A DNA stretch of 64,000 nt from positions 1 through 64,000 of the forward strand of contig CAJULU010000011.1 of NCBI GenBank assembly GCA_910587575.1, read 5' to 3'. This document shows positions 8,662 through 17,426 of this stretch, piece after piece. The stretch is from an uncultured Dorea sp. GTDB taxonomy: Bacteria > Bacillota > Clostridia > Lachnospirales > Lachnospiraceae. The position numbers and the translations under genes were made by a program. Numbering within the stretch: the first letter of the stretch is position 1; each line of letters opens with the position of its first letter. The notes beneath the pieces were generated by a model, which was not told the origin of the DNA, searched no databases, and worked only from the letters and a program-made list of their open reading frames with translations.

Positions 8662-9003
8662 AATCTGACCGTGTTACCACTTCTGCTTCATCCTGCCCTC
8701 ACGGACAGAACCTCGTTAAGTGTCACCTGTACTGTACCAGGAAACACTCTCCCGCTATAATGGGCGAACCCATCGCAGCCTGTATCGGACATCCGTCCCA
8801 TAGTCGGTGCGCTGCTCAGAAGCCATCTTCAGTCCTTCTCCATCCATCCCTCTCAGCATCCCCATACTCCGGACATCCCTGCTCCTGGTATGGTTCCGAA
8901 CCTGCTTTAAGACACACGTCTCTTTCCGGTTCTGCGGGAACTCTCTGTAAGACTTGAAAGAACTTACTCTCTTCATCATTGCGTTTTTCATTCATTGTTC
9001 ATG
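8623..9003 (-). promoter_or_regulatory. T-box leader of metG
   Basis: On the minus strand the leader contains the conserved T-box-like segment AGAAGTGGTAACACGG (about 8670-8684). It is followed by a Rho-independent terminator with a 12-bp stem spanning 8630-8661 and a run of seven U at 8623-8629. Upstream are Stem I-like AGTA and AGAGAG elements (about 8935-8980). Uncharged tRNA is expected to pair with the T-box and stabilise the antiterminator. The downstream gene is metG, so tRNA-Met is the expected ligand; several ATG triplets could be the specifier and I cannot choose one by eye. Confidence 0.85.
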
Positions 9004-9009
9004 TTCAAA

Positions 9010-9039
9010 ATCCTAACATACAATGTCCCCGCTTGTCAA
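9010..9039 (-). promoter_or_regulatory. Promoter of the metG T-box transcript
   Basis: On the minus strand, TTGACA (9034-9039) and TAGGAT (9010-9015) are separated by 18 bp. Transcription would start near 9003, giving a leader of about 430 nt before metG. This is the only strong promoter-like pair in the divergent region. Confidence 0.6.
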
Positions 9040-9143
9040 GCATGGTTTTTCCTGTCCTTCATGCCGGATAAAAACTTGTCCAGAATTTCTGCATGTCTTT
9101 CCCCTTTCCTGCATATACATATAAAAAACATGGAAGGTACTTT

Positions 9144-10889
9144 ATGTCAAAAAAACGTTCCGCAATCATCGCTTCCCTGTTTCTGGCGGCCCTCTTACTG
9201 TCAGTGGTTCTGTTTCGCCATTTCACCGGAAATGAAAACAAGCGGTTTGAAACCTACACTAACGACCTGTTCTGCCAGGAAGTAGCCGGAAGCACCATCT
9301 CTTTACACTACACACTGAAGAACCCGGAAGCCTACGGAATCGACCATGCTCCCGTCACCTTCGGGTACTGCACCACAGACACCACCGCAGTCTGCGCCTC
9401 CGCAGAAAACGCACTGGCAGTTCTCCACTCATTCGACCGCAGCCGTTTATCCAGAGAGAACCGGCTGACCTATGATATCCTGGAAAACTATATGGTCTCC
9501 GCCCACGAACTGGCCCCCTATGCACTCTACGAAGAGCCTCTGGCTCCCTTAACCGGAACCCAGTCGCAGCTTCCCGTGCTGTTGTCAGAATACCAGTTCG
9601 ACACTCAGAAGGATATTGATACCTATCTGGAACTGCTCACAAAGACACCCGAATATTTTCACTCGATTCTGGAATTCGAACAGGCGAAGTCCGAGTCCGG
9701 CCTGTTCATGGCTTCTTACTCTGCCGATGCCCTCATCGCAGAATGCCAGGCCTTTATCGACATGGAGGATCAGAATTACCTCTATTCCTCTTTTGAGGAC
9801 CGGCTTGCAGCCACCGGACTGCCCGATGAGACGAAGAACGCCTACATAGAAGCAAACTCAGAACGTATTAAGAATTACATTTTCCCGGCGTATACGGAAT
9901 TGAAAGACGGCCTTACGGCCTTGCGGGAAACCGGAAAGAACAATAACGGCCTCTGCCATCTTCCCGACGGCAGGAAATACTACGAACTGACCGTTGCCTC
10001 TGAGACCGGCTCCTCCCGGACCATCCCGGAGCTTCAGCAGCTGACCCAGGGACAAATGTTTGCAGACCTCACCGACATGCAGAAAATCCTGTCGCCGTCC
10101 GCAGAAGGAGCCTCTGTTTCCTCCGACCTGTTCAAAACCCAGGGAACCCTTCTGGAAAACCCGGATCCGGCCTGCATCCTGGAAGATCTGGAACAGAAAC
10201 TAAAAAGCAATTTCCCGAAGCCTCCCAAAGTCACCACCGAGATCAAATACGTCCAGAAATCCATGGAAGAGTATTTAAGTCCTGCATTTTATATGATACC
10301 CGCCATTGACAATGCCGCCGACAACGTGATTTACATTAACGAAGGGCATCTGCCGGATGACCTGTCCCTTTTTACGACTCTTGCCCACGAAGGATATCCC
10401 GGGCACCTGTATCAGACCACCTATTACGCAAGCCAGAAACCGGATCCTATAAGGAATCTTCTGAACTATGGCGGTTATGTGGAAGGATGGGCCACCTACA
10501 GCGAGATGATGAGTTACTACTATGCACCTGTTTCCAAAGAACAGGCCACACTGATGCAGAAAAACACCTCCATCATCCTTGGACTCTATGCCCTTGCAGA
10601 CATGGGAATCCACTATGAAGGCTGGACGCTTCTGGACGCCATTTCTTTCTTCCGAAGCTATGGGATTACCGATACGGACACGATCGAAAAGATTTATGAC
10701 CTGATCATCGCTGACCCGGCAAATTATCTGAAATACTATATTGGATACGTGGAATTCCTTGAAATGAAAAAAGAGGCCATGAAGGCATGGGGCGATGATT
10801 TCTCCCAGAAGAAGTTCCATAAAGCCGTGCTTGACGTTGGCCCTGCACCCTTTCAACTGGTAAGAGAATATGCATTAAAAAAGAAGTAA
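9144..10889 (+). CDS. DUF885 family protein, putative secreted or membrane-anchored metal-dependent hydrolase
   Basis: The N-terminus MSKKRSAIIASLFLAALLLSV is a signal peptide or uncleaved anchor. The rest is a DUF885-type domain, whose hallmark HEGYPGHLYQ (in LAHEGYPGHLY, about residue 425) resembles an HExxH-derived zinc site. An additional conserved region (YVEGWATYSEMM) follows. Length of 581 residues is normal for the family. GGAAGG lies 6 nt before the ATG at 9144, so the in-frame ATG at 9093 is not used. The family has been linked to peptidase or carboxypeptidase activity, but substrate is not known here. It is divergent from metG and looks monocistronic. Confidence 0.82.
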   Translation: MSKKRSAIIASLFLAALLLSVVLFRHFTGNENKRFETYTNDLFCQEVAGSTISLHYTLKNPEAYGIDHAPVTFGYCTTDTTAVCASAENALAVLHSFDRSRLSRENRLTYDILENYMVSAHELAPYALYEEPLAPLTGTQSQLPVLLSEYQFDTQKDIDTYLELLTKTPEYFHSILEFEQAKSESGLFMASYSADALIAECQAFIDMEDQNYLYSSFEDRLAATGLPDETKNAYIEANSERIKNYIFPAYTELKDGLTALRETGKNNNGLCHLPDGRKYYELTVASETGSSRTIPELQQLTQGQMFADLTDMQKILSPSAEGASVSSDLFKTQGTLLENPDPACILEDLEQKLKSNFPKPPKVTTEIKYVQKSMEEYLSPAFYMIPAIDNAADNVIYINEGHLPDDLSLFTTLAHEGYPGHLYQTTYYASQKPDPIRNLLNYGGYVEGWATYSEMMSYYYAPVSKEQATLMQKNTSIILGLYALADMGIHYEGWTLLDAISFFRSYGITDTDTIEKIYDLIIADPANYLKYYIGYVEFLEMKKEAMKAWGDDFSQKKFHKAVLDVGPAPFQLVREYALKKK

Positions 10890-10926
10890 TGTCTAACGTT
10901 ACATACAGGCTGACATAAGTGAACAT

Positions 10927-10949
10927 CAATTCGGGGCTGCCCCGAGTTG
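10927..10949. terminator. Hairpin between convergent genes
   Basis: A 10-bp stem (10927-10936 with 10940-10949) and a CTG loop lie between the DUF885 gene and the convergent small gene. No T run follows on either strand, so intrinsic termination is only possible, not certain. Confidence 0.45.
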
Positions 10950-10990
10950 ACTGTTTACTAAGATCATCCCCTGCCCCGGGCGGAAATTCT

Positions 10991-11323
10991 TCATCCGATC
11001 AGAACCTCCATCTTAACCCCGTCCTGTCCGCTCAGACCTGTCACAAAATGATAACGCACCTGATCCTCCAGTTCTTCACCCGCATAAATATTAAAAAAAC
11101 TATGTCTCATGAACTCGGAAAGATGCAGAAAGATATTTTTCGCTAATGCATAAGAAAATTTCTCCAGTGTAATATTCACATGTATTATCTGCTCACTGTC
11201 CGCTTCCACAAGACAGCCGCCGACTCCTTCCTCTACCCCGAGAAATAACCGGATATCCTCAAGCATATCCGGTCTGACGCACGGACGGAATTCATTAAAA
11301 ATCTTTAAATCTTCTGCTCCCAT
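10991..11323 (-). CDS. Conserved small protein of unknown function
   Basis: A 110-residue acidic, soluble-looking protein without a signal peptide or membrane segment. I do not recognise a domain. It lies 54 bp downstream of the tail-anchored protein gene on the same strand, with a purine-rich GGAGAGGAGAA site before its ATG, so the two are probably co-transcribed. That would place it under the same sigma-D-like promoter. Confidence 0.65.
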   Translation of the reverse strand: MGAEDLKIFNEFRPCVRPDMLEDIRLFLGVEEGVGGCLVEADSEQIIHVNITLEKFSYALAKNIFLHLSEFMRHSFFNIYAGEELEDQVRYHFVTGLSGQDGVKMEVLIG

Positions 11324-11377
11324 ATTCTTCTCCTCTCCGGGTATTCCCGGCCTGCCAGACTCCTGATTCTCCTGCCG

Positions 11378-13033
11378 CTATCCGAAAAGCAGACGGTAAC
11401 AGAGATACACCATTACCAGCGCCGCAACGCAGGCGGCTTCTGCCAGGATCAGCTTCTCTTTTCCCTTCTTTCCGTCTCTTTCCAGTTCCTCCGGCTCCAT
11501 CAGCATTCCCCACGGACTATGTTTCTGCATAGTCAGCGAGATTCCCTTCTTATCGCTCTCTCCAATGGATTTCAGAAATTCCCGCCAGTTTCCTTCCAGA
11601 AGCTTCATCCCACGGATCAGGTCTGCCTGCATATTCTGGTTTTTCAGAAGCATCTGAAAAAAGCCGGCCCGCTCAGAATACGCTTCCTGCTGCCGGTATA
11701 CGGCATCCTCTTTTTTCTCCAGAAACATCTTATATGCATATTGAAGCCCCTCCTCCGCTGCTTTCTGAGGGCTTCCCGTCTTCTCATAGATATTGATCGT
11801 GTAATGATACACCTTATAGACACCCTTCTGGGTCAGATAATAATCCACCATCTGGTTAATGGCGCTTTTCACAGGAACTTTCAAGGCGCTGTCCTTAGGG
11901 GAACTGACCGCATATACCTGCCCTTTGATTGTCGTAAGCGCAGCAAGAAGTCCCGTCACTTCTTCATTCTTCGCACTGATTCCCGAATGCTTCAGAAGAT
12001 TCCCGCTTCCCTGCATATGTGCGGCAAAGCTGTTGGCCCGTTCCAGTTCTCTTCCGGAAACTGCCGCCTTTCCGCCGGTAACGCCAGGAGAACCGGCCGT
12101 TCTGTCTCCGGCCTTACTTAAGATGCGGTTCCTCTGGCTGATCTGCTGTTCACCGGACCGGCCTGCCGCCTCGTACTCCTGCTGAATCCGCACGTTCCCG
12201 TTCTTCGTCACGCTATAGATTCTTCCTTCCTCCTCAGATGCTGCGGACAGACTTCCGGAAGACACATTCGAAACAGAAGCGGTATACATACCTTTTCTGC
12301 CCCTGCCGCTAATGCTCTCCTGCGTCTGTGATTCCGGCATGAAAAACCGGGCATTCCCCGTAGTCTTCATGGTGCCCCGTGTATAAAATCTGTCCGCAGC
12401 CCTGGCGGAGATCGACTCACCCGTGGTCTGTTTATATACGCTGGATTTCACAACATTCACTGCCTCTGTCTGCCCCGCCTTCTCCAGTAACTGCAGCAGT
12501 TCATCCAGCTCCTCTTCCAGCAGAAGGTTCAGCTTCTGGGATAAAACCTCATTCAGCCGTTCCATCTGAACTACCTGATCCTCTCCCAGCGTATGTGTAA
12601 GAATTGCTTCCAGAAGCGCAAGATAAAGTCTGGATAATTCTTTCAGTTGTGCGGAGAGCTGTCCGTCGTCCAAAGGGAACCAGGCCTGAAACGCCTCCCA
12701 TAACTCCATCTCCATCTCAAGAGTCCATTTGAGATCCGCTTCTTTCAGAAGCTTCCCTTCTACTCCGAACCATTTACTCTGTCTGGAAAGTTCGGGCGTG
12801 TCTCTCTTCTCTTCCGTGCGTTCCCGTCCTTTATCGTCTTCCTGTTCCGCTTTCCGCTCTGCACGCTCCTTCTCCAGAGCCTCCTTCGCCTCCGCCGCAT
12901 GGCGGGCGGCTTCTGCAATCAGCACCTGGCCGGCTTCTAACTGTGCGCTCTTTCTGGCAATCCGGCTCTCTGCCGCCGCAGATACGGCTGCCGGCAAGGC
13001 TGAATCTCCTCCTGTTTCTCTGACCCCTGGCAT
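11378..13033 (-). CDS. Uncharacterised tail-anchored coiled-coil protein, probable sigma-D regulon member
   Basis: A protein of about 551 residues with no family I recognise. It begins with an Ala/Glu/Lys/Arg-rich segment that is likely coiled coil, continues with a long hydrophilic region, and ends in a single hydrophobic helix (ILAEAACVAALVMVYLCYRLLF) with almost nothing after it, the signature of a C-terminal membrane anchor. AGAGGGGG lies 7 nt before the ATG at 13033; an upstream in-frame TTG at 13108 (576 residues) also has a purine-rich site, so the start is uncertain. A perfect GCCGATAT lies just upstream. It could be a motility-associated or envelope protein. Confidence 0.7.
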   Translation of the reverse strand: MPGVRETGGDSALPAAVSAAAESRIARKSAQLEAGQVLIAEAARHAAEAKEALEKERAERKAEQEDDKGRERTEEKRDTPELSRQSKWFGVEGKLLKEADLKWTLEMEMELWEAFQAWFPLDDGQLSAQLKELSRLYLALLEAILTHTLGEDQVVQMERLNEVLSQKLNLLLEEELDELLQLLEKAGQTEAVNVVKSSVYKQTTGESISARAADRFYTRGTMKTTGNARFFMPESQTQESISGRGRKGMYTASVSNVSSGSLSAASEEEGRIYSVTKNGNVRIQQEYEAAGRSGEQQISQRNRILSKAGDRTAGSPGVTGGKAAVSGRELERANSFAAHMQGSGNLLKHSGISAKNEEVTGLLAALTTIKGQVYAVSSPKDSALKVPVKSAINQMVDYYLTQKGVYKVYHYTINIYEKTGSPQKAAEEGLQYAYKMFLEKKEDAVYRQQEAYSERAGFFQMLLKNQNMQADLIRGMKLLEGNWREFLKSIGESDKKGISLTMQKHSPWGMLMEPEELERDGKKGKEKLILAEAACVAALVMVYLCYRLLFG

Positions 13034-13127
13034 ATCTGTTCCCCCTCTGCCTGCTGCCGCTTTTTGTTCCCCGGACTGCACAGACCCGGAAATCTGACAC
13101 AGCCACAAAGTTTCCCTCTTATATTAG

Positions 13128-13135
13128 ATATCGGC
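13128..13135 (-). promoter_or_regulatory. Sigma-D (FliA) type -10 element
   Basis: GCCGATAT on the minus strand exactly matches the Gram-positive sigma-D -10 consensus. The -35 region (TTAC about 15 nt upstream) matches TAAA poorly. It is 95 nt before the preferred start of the tail-anchored gene. Regulation by the FliA encoded at 42562-43371 is inferred. Confidence 0.55.
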
Positions 13136-13219
13136 TCATTCGCATAGGAAGTAACCTCAAACTCTTAAATTTTTTCATTCGGTATGCCGGAAGTTACTGT
13201 CAGAAAGTCCGGTCTGTTC

Positions 13220-13251
13220 AAAAAAGGAACGAGGTCTTTCTCCCCCGTCCC
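13220..13251 (-). terminator. Rho-independent terminator
   Basis: A 9-bp stem with two G-U pairs (arms 13226-13234 and 13243-13251) is followed on the minus strand by six U (13220-13225). It ends the transcript of the 215-residue protein gene and separates it from the tail-anchored gene. Confidence 0.85.
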
Positions 13252-13271
13252 TTCGATTCCACCATATCCTG

Positions 13272-13919
13272 TTATTCAGCAGCTCCCGCTTTCTCATAAT
13301 AACTGTCAAACAGATCGCCGATCGCACTGTGTGTCTCATGGGAAATAGACGGCAGTGACTTGCCCCAGGACTTCGTAGCCTGCTCAAATCCCTTCTCAAC
13401 CGCTGCCTGCATCTCTTTCATCTTCTCCGGATCATCTCCTGCAAGCGCATATGCAAAATCAAAGATTCTCTGTGAAGTCTGCTTTACTCCCCAGTATCCG
13501 TCTTCAGAAATCGCCTGCTGGGCCTCTGCCTTGGTCTGCGCATCTACCGTGAAGTTGCCGCTGGCAATCCTTCTCCACATATCATCGCCCTGTGCGCTCA
13601 TGCCCGTAATTCCCTGCTTCTGGAACATCTGGGTCATCATATTCGTGAAACGGGCCATCTGGTTATCCAGATCAGCCTTAAGGCTCTGCACCAGCGCTGC
13701 CCTCTCGGAATCACTCATCTTATTCGATACTTTTGTATCGCTGCTGAATTCTACCCGGTCTTTATTCGCCTGGGAATTCTTGTTACTGTCTACAGCATTC
13801 ACTGCATCTTTGTTCTGCTCCTGTGCCGCCTTGTCTGCAGCAGCCGTTTTGTTCGCATTTACAGAAGTATAGCCTGTTGTCGCCTGGACATTCTGATAAT
13901 AAAGATCTTCGATTTTCAC
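13272..13919 (-). CDS. Hypothetical protein with DUF5610-like C-terminus, probable sigma-D regulon member
   Basis: A 215-residue protein. The first 70 residues are low-complexity and rich in Asn, Ala and Lys, like exported flagellar or secreted proteins. The C-terminal 70 residues (QTSQRIFDFAYAL... EKMKEMQAAVEKGFEQATKSW...LPSISHETHSAI) resemble the helical DUF5610 domain, recognised here by eye only. There is no classical signal peptide. The start is GTG at 13919, with GGAGG 7 nt upstream. A sigma-D-like promoter precedes it. Export through the flagellar type III pathway is possible but unproven. Confidence 0.7.
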   Translation of the reverse strand: MKIEDLYYQNVQATTGYTSVNANKTAAADKAAQEQNKDAVNAVDSNKNSQANKDRVEFSSDTKVSNKMSDSERAALVQSLKADLDNQMARFTNMMTQMFQKQGITGMSAQGDDMWRRIASGNFTVDAQTKAEAQQAISEDGYWGVKQTSQRIFDFAYALAGDDPEKMKEMQAAVEKGFEQATKSWGKSLPSISHETHSAIGDLFDSYYEKAGAAE

Positions 13920-14002
13920 AGCATTTCCTCCTTTTCTTCTTATAATCTAGTACAGCATTGCACTAGCGTGCTAAGAAAATCATATTTATGTTTATATTAC
14001 AT

Positions 14003-14029
14003 ATATCGGCGTCAATGAAAAAAAATTAA
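14003..14029 (-). promoter_or_regulatory. Sigma-D (FliA) type promoter of the 215-residue protein
   Basis: On the minus strand, TTAA (14026-14029) is followed after 15 nt by GCCGATAT (14003-14010). The consensus is TAAA-N15-GCCGATAT, so only one -35 base differs. The -35 element overlaps the stop codon of the upstream hydrolase gene. Confidence 0.65.
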
Positions 14030-15000
14030 GAAACTTCATGTAAATAACTTCCAGATTCCTGTTTCCCCCTGCTCATCCTTACACAGCGCTCACACCAGAC
14101 GAACAGATCCTCGTACACCTGCTCCCGGTTCGTCTCATTCAGAATCTCATGACGTCCGCCTGCATACAGCCTGACTGCAACCCTTCGCATCCCCGCAGAC
14201 TTATACTTCTGATACACTTTTATGACTCCCCGGCCGAAGGAACCCACCGGATCATCCGCACCGGCGGTAAACAGGACCGGAAGATCTTTCGGAATCCCGG
14301 CCATGCTTCCCGGCCTTGCCAGCGTCTTCATTCCTTCGAACATCTGATAGTATCCTCCCACGGTAAAACGGAACATACACAGAGGATCCTCCACGTACCG
14401 CCTGCGGATCTCCGGATCCGACGTAACCCACTCTCTCCCCGTCTCGCCCGGCTCGAATCTCTTGTTAAAGCTTCCGAAGCTTAAGCTGTCCACGAATTTA
14501 CTCCGATACCGCCAGCCTCTGAACATGGCCGTCACCCGGCAGACTGCCTGTCCTGCTTTCAGCACAGCCAGAGGCTGATATCCGGTTCCCATGACGACCG
14601 CACCGGCAAGCCCGTCTCCATGTTCTGTCAGATACTGTCTCAGCAGAAACGACCCCATACTATGGCCAAGCATCAGATAGGGCAGGCCCGGATATTTCTT
14701 CGATGTAATCATCCGAAGCTGATGGATGTCGCCGATTACATACCTGTTCCCCTTCTTCTCCGGGAAATATCCATATTCCGTCTCATCCTTTACAGATCTT
14801 CCATGTCCCAGATGATCGTGTCCTGTCACATAATAACCATGTCCGCACATATATTCCGCAAATTCATGATAGCGCTCAATATATTCCACCATCCCGTGGC
14901 AGATCTGGAGCACTCCTTTCGGCGTATCCTCCGGAAGCCATTCCACGGCGTGTATCTGCGTCTTCCCATCCCTGGAAAGATAGTAAAACTCTTTCTTCAT
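14026..15000 (-). CDS. Alpha/beta hydrolase (lysophospholipase-like, Hydrolase_4)
   Basis: A 324-residue serine hydrolase of the monoglyceride lipase/lysophospholipase type. It has the oxyanion-region motif QICHGMVEY, GHDHLGHGRS, the nucleophile elbow GHSMGSF, an Asp in the VLFTAGADDPVG region, and a catalytic His in GGRHEILNE. No signal peptide, so it is probably cytosolic. It starts 2 nt after the stop of citrate synthase, indicating co-transcription and probably translational coupling. The substrate cannot be predicted. Confidence 0.88.
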   Translation of the reverse strand: MKKEFYYLSRDGKTQIHAVEWLPEDTPKGVLQICHGMVEYIERYHEFAEYMCGHGYYVTGHDHLGHGRSVKDETEYGYFPEKKGNRYVIGDIHQLRMITSKKYPGLPYLMLGHSMGSFLLRQYLTEHGDGLAGAVVMGTGYQPLAVLKAGQAVCRVTAMFRGWRYRSKFVDSLSFGSFNKRFEPGETGREWVTSDPEIRRRYVEDPLCMFRFTVGGYYQMFEGMKTLARPGSMAGIPKDLPVLFTAGADDPVGSFGRGVIKVYQKYKSAGMRRVAVRLYAGGRHEILNETNREQVYEDLFVWCERCVRMSRGKQESGSYLHEVS

Positions 15001-15002
15001 CT

Positions 15003-16373
15003 CTATCTGTCTTCCATCCTTACATAATCTCTGTGTTCAGCCAGCGGCCTGTAAGCCGGGCGGATAATCTTGTCAACGTTTCTTAACTCTTCCAGTCTGT
15101 GCGCACTCCATCCTACGATACGGGCAGCGGCAAAGATCGGCGTATATAAAGCCGGCGGCAGGCCAAGCATACTGTACACAAGCCCGCTGTAAAAGTCCAC
15201 ATTCGCATTCACGCCTTTGTAGATCTTCCTTTTCTCGGCAATCACCTTCGGAGCCATCGTCTCTACCATCTCATAAAGCGCATACTCCGCTTCACAGCCC
15301 TTTTCCTGAGCCAGCTTCTTTACAAATCCCTTGAAAATGTCCGCTCTCGGGTCAGACACAGAATAGATCGCATGTCCCATTCCGTAGATCAGCCCTTTCT
15401 TATCGAATGCATTCTTCTCCAGAAGGTCGCAGAGATACTTACGCACTTCGTCCTCATCAGTCCAGTCCTTTACTACCTTCTTCATATCATCAAACATCTG
15501 TGTCACCTTGATGTTGGCGCCCCCATGCTTCGGACCCTTCAGAGAAGCCAGCGCTGCGGCAATCGTAGAATAGGTATCCGTTCCGGAAGAAGTGACAACG
15601 TGAGTCGTAAAAGTAGAATTGTTACCGCCGCCATGATCCATGTGAAGCACCAGGGCCATGTCAAGAATCTTTGCTTCCAGCTCGGTATACTTACGATCCT
15701 CCCGCAGCATCATCAGAATATTCTCAGCCGTAGACAGTTCCGGTGACGGCGCATAGATGAACAGATCCTCACCCATGCGGTAATTATACGCATGATAGCC
15801 GTACACCATCAGCATCGGAAATTCACTGATCAGATTCAGACACTGGCGAAGCACATTGGGAATCGTCGTATCATCCGCTTTCTCATCATAGGAGTACAGA
15901 TTCAGAATGGAACGTGACAACGTAATCATGACATCCCGGCTGGGCGCCTTCATGATGACATCCCTTACAAAGGTGGGCGGAAGAGTGCGGCGTTCCACCA
16001 GCGTATCATGAAATGTCGCCAGTTCCCTCTCATTGGGAAGTTCTCCGAACAACAGAAGATATGCAATCTCCTCAAAGCCGAAATTCTCATCCTCCAGGAA
16101 TCCTCTTACCAGCTCCTTGATGTTATACCCCCGGTAATACAGGTTGCCGGCACAGGGAACCTCCACGCCGTCCACCAGTTTCTTTGCACACACATCCGAA
16201 ATATTCGTAAGTCCGGCAAGCACACCCTTTCCGTTCAGATCGCGAAGGCCCCTCTTTACTTCATATTTTGTATACAGTTCCTTATCGATCTCATTATTCT
16301 GGGCACACAGCCGGGCAAAATGTTCGATCTCCGGTGTCACCTCAAACAGAGAAAACTCCTTCCTATTATCCAT
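15003..16373 (-). CDS. Citrate synthase
   Basis: Condenses acetyl-CoA and oxaloacetate to citrate. Catalytic motifs are present: HMDHGGGNNSTFTTHVVTS containing the first His, and GMGHAIYSVSDPR containing the second His and the Asp. Length of 456 residues is longer than the classical 370-430 but typical of clostridial citrate synthases with an N-terminal extension. AGGAG is 8 nt before the ATG at 16373; an in-frame GTG at 16379 is less well placed. In anaerobes it feeds glutamate biosynthesis. It could also have 2-methylcitrate synthase activity. Confidence 0.93.
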   Translation of the reverse strand: MDNRKEFSLFEVTPEIEHFARLCAQNNEIDKELYTKYEVKRGLRDLNGKGVLAGLTNISDVCAKKLVDGVEVPCAGNLYYRGYNIKELVRGFLEDENFGFEEIAYLLLFGELPNERELATFHDTLVERRTLPPTFVRDVIMKAPSRDVMITLSRSILNLYSYDEKADDTTIPNVLRQCLNLISEFPMLMVYGYHAYNYRMGEDLFIYAPSPELSTAENILMMLREDRKYTELEAKILDMALVLHMDHGGGNNSTFTTHVVTSSGTDTYSTIAAALASLKGPKHGGANIKVTQMFDDMKKVVKDWTDEDEVRKYLCDLLEKNAFDKKGLIYGMGHAIYSVSDPRADIFKGFVKKLAQEKGCEAEYALYEMVETMAPKVIAEKRKIYKGVNANVDFYSGLVYSMLGLPPALYTPIFAAARIVGWSAHRLEELRNVDKIIRPAYRPLAEHRDYVRMEDR

Positions 16374-16453
16374 ATACACCTCTCCTTTCTGTCACTGCAG
16401 AACTACAATACCATCAGTTACCATCTATGATGAAAGGCAGGTCCGCAAAAACC

Positions 16454-17329
16454 TCACGTTAATGACTCCACAAAATAGTTGCTCAGTTCTGCAAACTCTT
16501 CCAGCGTCAGAGACTCTCCTCTGACACTGGCCCCCTTTCCCAGCCTCTCAACCGCCTCCGCAATCAGTTCTTTTGAAAAATGGATTCTGTCCGAATTCTT
16601 AAGCCCGTTGGCCAGAGTCTTCCTCCGCTGATTAAAAGATGCACGTATGATGTCAAACATCAGCCTCTCATCCGCCACCTCTACCGGCGGCCTCTCATGA
16701 CAGGTCAGCCGGATTACCGCAGACCCCACCTTCGGCCTGGGCATGAAGCAGTTAGGTGGCACATTCGCAACGATATACGGACTGGCGTAATACTGTACAG
16801 CCAGGGACAAGGCGCCGTAATCCTTACTCCCAGGCCCGGTCTGCATCCGGTCCGCAACCTCCTTCTGTACCATCACGGTAATACTCTCCACCGGCACATG
16901 CTCTTCGAACAGCCCCATGATGATCGGAGTCGTAATATAGTAGGGGAGATTCGCCACCACCTTCACAGGCTTTGCACCATTCTCCTCTTCCACAAGTCTC
17001 CGGATATCCATTTTTAAAACATCCTCATTAATAATCCTTACATTCCCATATCCGCCAAGTGTTTCCGAAAGTATCGGAATCAGATTCTTATCAATCTCTA
17101 CAGCCACGACCTTTCCTGCTTCCTGCGCAAGATACTGGGTCATGGTTCCGATTCCCGGGCCGATCTCCAGAACCAGATCATCTCTGTTAATATCAGCGGC
17201 ACGGATAATCTTGTCCAACACGTGGGTATCAATCAGAAAATTCTGACCAAACTTCTTCTGAAATGAAAAATTATACTTCCGCAGAATCTCTATGGTATTT
17301 TGCGGAATTCCTAAGACTGGCTTATTCAT
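16454..17329 (-). CDS. rsmA: 16S rRNA (adenine1518/1519-N6)-dimethyltransferase RsmA
   Basis: Dimethylates two adjacent adenines in the 3' terminal helix of 16S rRNA. The N-terminal FQKKFGQNFL signature, the SAM-binding VLEIGPGIGTMT and the catalytic NLPYYIT motif are present, followed by the C-terminal helical domain. Length of 291 residues is normal. GGGAG lies 6 nt before the ATG at 17329; the in-frame ATG at 17359 would add ten residues not usual in the family. Loss of this gene classically gives kasugamycin resistance. Confidence 0.95.
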   Translation of the reverse strand: MNKPVLGIPQNTIEILRKYNFSFQKKFGQNFLIDTHVLDKIIRAADINRDDLVLEIGPGIGTMTQYLAQEAGKVVAVEIDKNLIPILSETLGGYGNVRIINEDVLKMDIRRLVEEENGAKPVKVVANLPYYITTPIIMGLFEEHVPVESITVMVQKEVADRMQTGPGSKDYGALSLAVQYYASPYIVANVPPNCFMPRPKVGSAVIRLTCHERPPVEVADERLMFDIIRASFNQRRKTLANGLKNSDRIHFSKELIAEAVERLGKGASVRGESLTLEEFAELSNYFVESLT

Positions 17330-17426
17330 ATGTATCTCCCGAATTGTGGTAATGTACAATATTATACATTATTTTCCCCTCTAATAACATAGCAAAAAGA
17401 TTAAATAACCATTAAGAAAAAATGAA

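Noticed and set aside
8760..8991. Small open frames in the metG leader
   Set aside because: This region forms the T-box leader; the frames lack ribosome binding sites and overlap RNA structure.
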